Shown here: one piece after another, positions 5,005-5,427 of the stretch | How the letters are laid out: the number at the start of each line of letters is the position of its first letter | How positions within the stretch are numbered: position 1 is the first letter of the stretch | NCBI GenBank assembly: GCA_017880705.1 | Contig: JADGRS010000243.1 | Location: 1 to 5,427 of the forward strand | Direction: 5' to 3' | From: Burkholderiales bacterium | Lineage (GTDB): Bacteria > Pseudomonadota > Gammaproteobacteria > Burkholderiales > Usitatibacteraceae | Length of the DNA: 5,427 nt | Notes under the pieces: generated by a model | The model's database searches: none | Told to the model about the DNA's origin: nothing | Seen by the model: only the letters and a program-made list of their open reading frames with translations | Program-made: the position numbers and the translations under genes

Positions 5005-5427
5005 CTACGTGGGATCCTTCATCCACGCGGTGATCGTCGCCACCGCCTCCTTCTCCATCCCGATGTAGCCGTGGTAGTGGAGCGCCTCGCAGGGCGGGCC
5101 GCTCGCGCCGCCGCCGCCCTCGGCGAGCACGAATCGCTTCACAGGCGCGTTCGTCAGGCTCGAGGTGATGCGCGCCGCTTCGCGCGGGTTGCAGCTCGGG
5201 CACGCGTCGTCGCGATGGTGCATTACGAGCACCGGCACGCTGATCTTCGAGAGGCGAAGGCCGGGCACGGTGGGATAGGGGCCTCCCGTGCGGCTCGAGC
5301 TGAGCACGATGCCCGCGATCTCGCCGGGATCCGCCGCGATGGCGGTCGCCGCGGCGGATATCGTGCCGAGACTGGTGCCCACGAGCCACACGGGCTTGCC
5401 GAAATCCTTGCCGGGCAGAACGGCGAC
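5005..5427 (-). CDS. Alpha/beta hydrolase, C-terminal part (cut by window edge)
   Basis: The last 140 residues of a minus-strand gene; the start lies beyond 5427 and the stop is TAG at 5007-5005. The visible part begins VAVLPGKDFGKPVWLVGTSLGT, a strand-turn-helix with the GxSxG nucleophile elbow (Ser at visible residue 19). Asp73 or Asp74, after the strand VPVLVMHH, is the likely acid. H117 or H119 in HYHGY near the C-terminus is the likely base. This is the normal order of the hydrolase triad. A CPSC motif (visible residues 76-79) directly follows the acid. The substrate cannot be read from the sequence. A GTG at 5391 would give a shorter frame but would discard the strand before the elbow, so it is not the true start. 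The gene converges on the dehydrogenase and shares copy 2 of the repeat as intergenic spacer. Confidence 0.82.
   Translation of the reverse strand, partial: VAVLPGKDFGKPVWLVGTSLGTISAAATAIAADPGEIAGIVLSSSRTGGPYPTVPGLRLSKISVPVLVMHHRDDACPSCNPREAARITSSLTNAPVKRFVLAEGGGGASGPPCEALHYHGYIGMEKEAVATITAWMKDPT

Overview
The window is GC-rich, tightly packed bacterial chromosome and most likely comes from a betaproteobacterium. The pair of a SIS-domain sugar isomerase followed by a two-BON-domain lipoprotein is a conserved proteobacterial arrangement (E. coli diaA-dolP). The stand-alone heptose-1-phosphate adenylyltransferase (rfaE2/hldC) and the lipoprotein both point to a Gram-negative with an outer membrane. 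The genus cannot be named from sequence alone.

Layout. Positions 1-57 are a short leader that ends in a small GNRA-type hairpin. Next comes a translationally coupled pair: a GmhA-type phosphoheptose isomerase (58-651) and a DolP-like outer-membrane lipoprotein (648-1223). A 134-base gap follows, holding a UUCG hairpin, a TACAGCTGTA palindrome and a C8 tract. It leads into a membrane-bound CHASE-GGDEF diguanylate cyclase (1358-2914) with intact catalytic and inhibitory motifs. Directly after its stop lies a long inverted repeat (2915-2986) and a degenerate third relative. These precede a two-gene operon of rfaE2 (GTG start, 3024-3500) and an FAD-linked D-2-hydroxyacid dehydrogenase (3497-4918), overlapping by GTGA. 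A second copy of the inverted repeat (4917-4998) starts on the dehydrogenase stop codon. It separates that operon from a convergent, truncated alpha/beta hydrolase on the minus strand (5005 to the window end).

Functionally, GmhA (sedoheptulose-7-phosphate to heptose-7-phosphate) and RfaE2 (heptose-1-phosphate to ADP-heptose) are two steps of the LPS inner-core heptose pathway. DolP maintains the outer membrane. The left and centre of the window therefore have an envelope theme, with a c-di-GMP synthase lying between. The dehydrogenase has no obvious place in heptose synthesis.

The most unusual material is non-coding. Two related long inverted repeats bracket the rfaE2-dehydrogenase operon. 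Within each arm the ends are themselves complementary, and the one base that differs between copies is matched by a compensating change. This suggests a structured REP/MITE-like element. I see no transposase, CRISPR array, tRNA or rRNA, and no clear evidence of a new multi-gene system.
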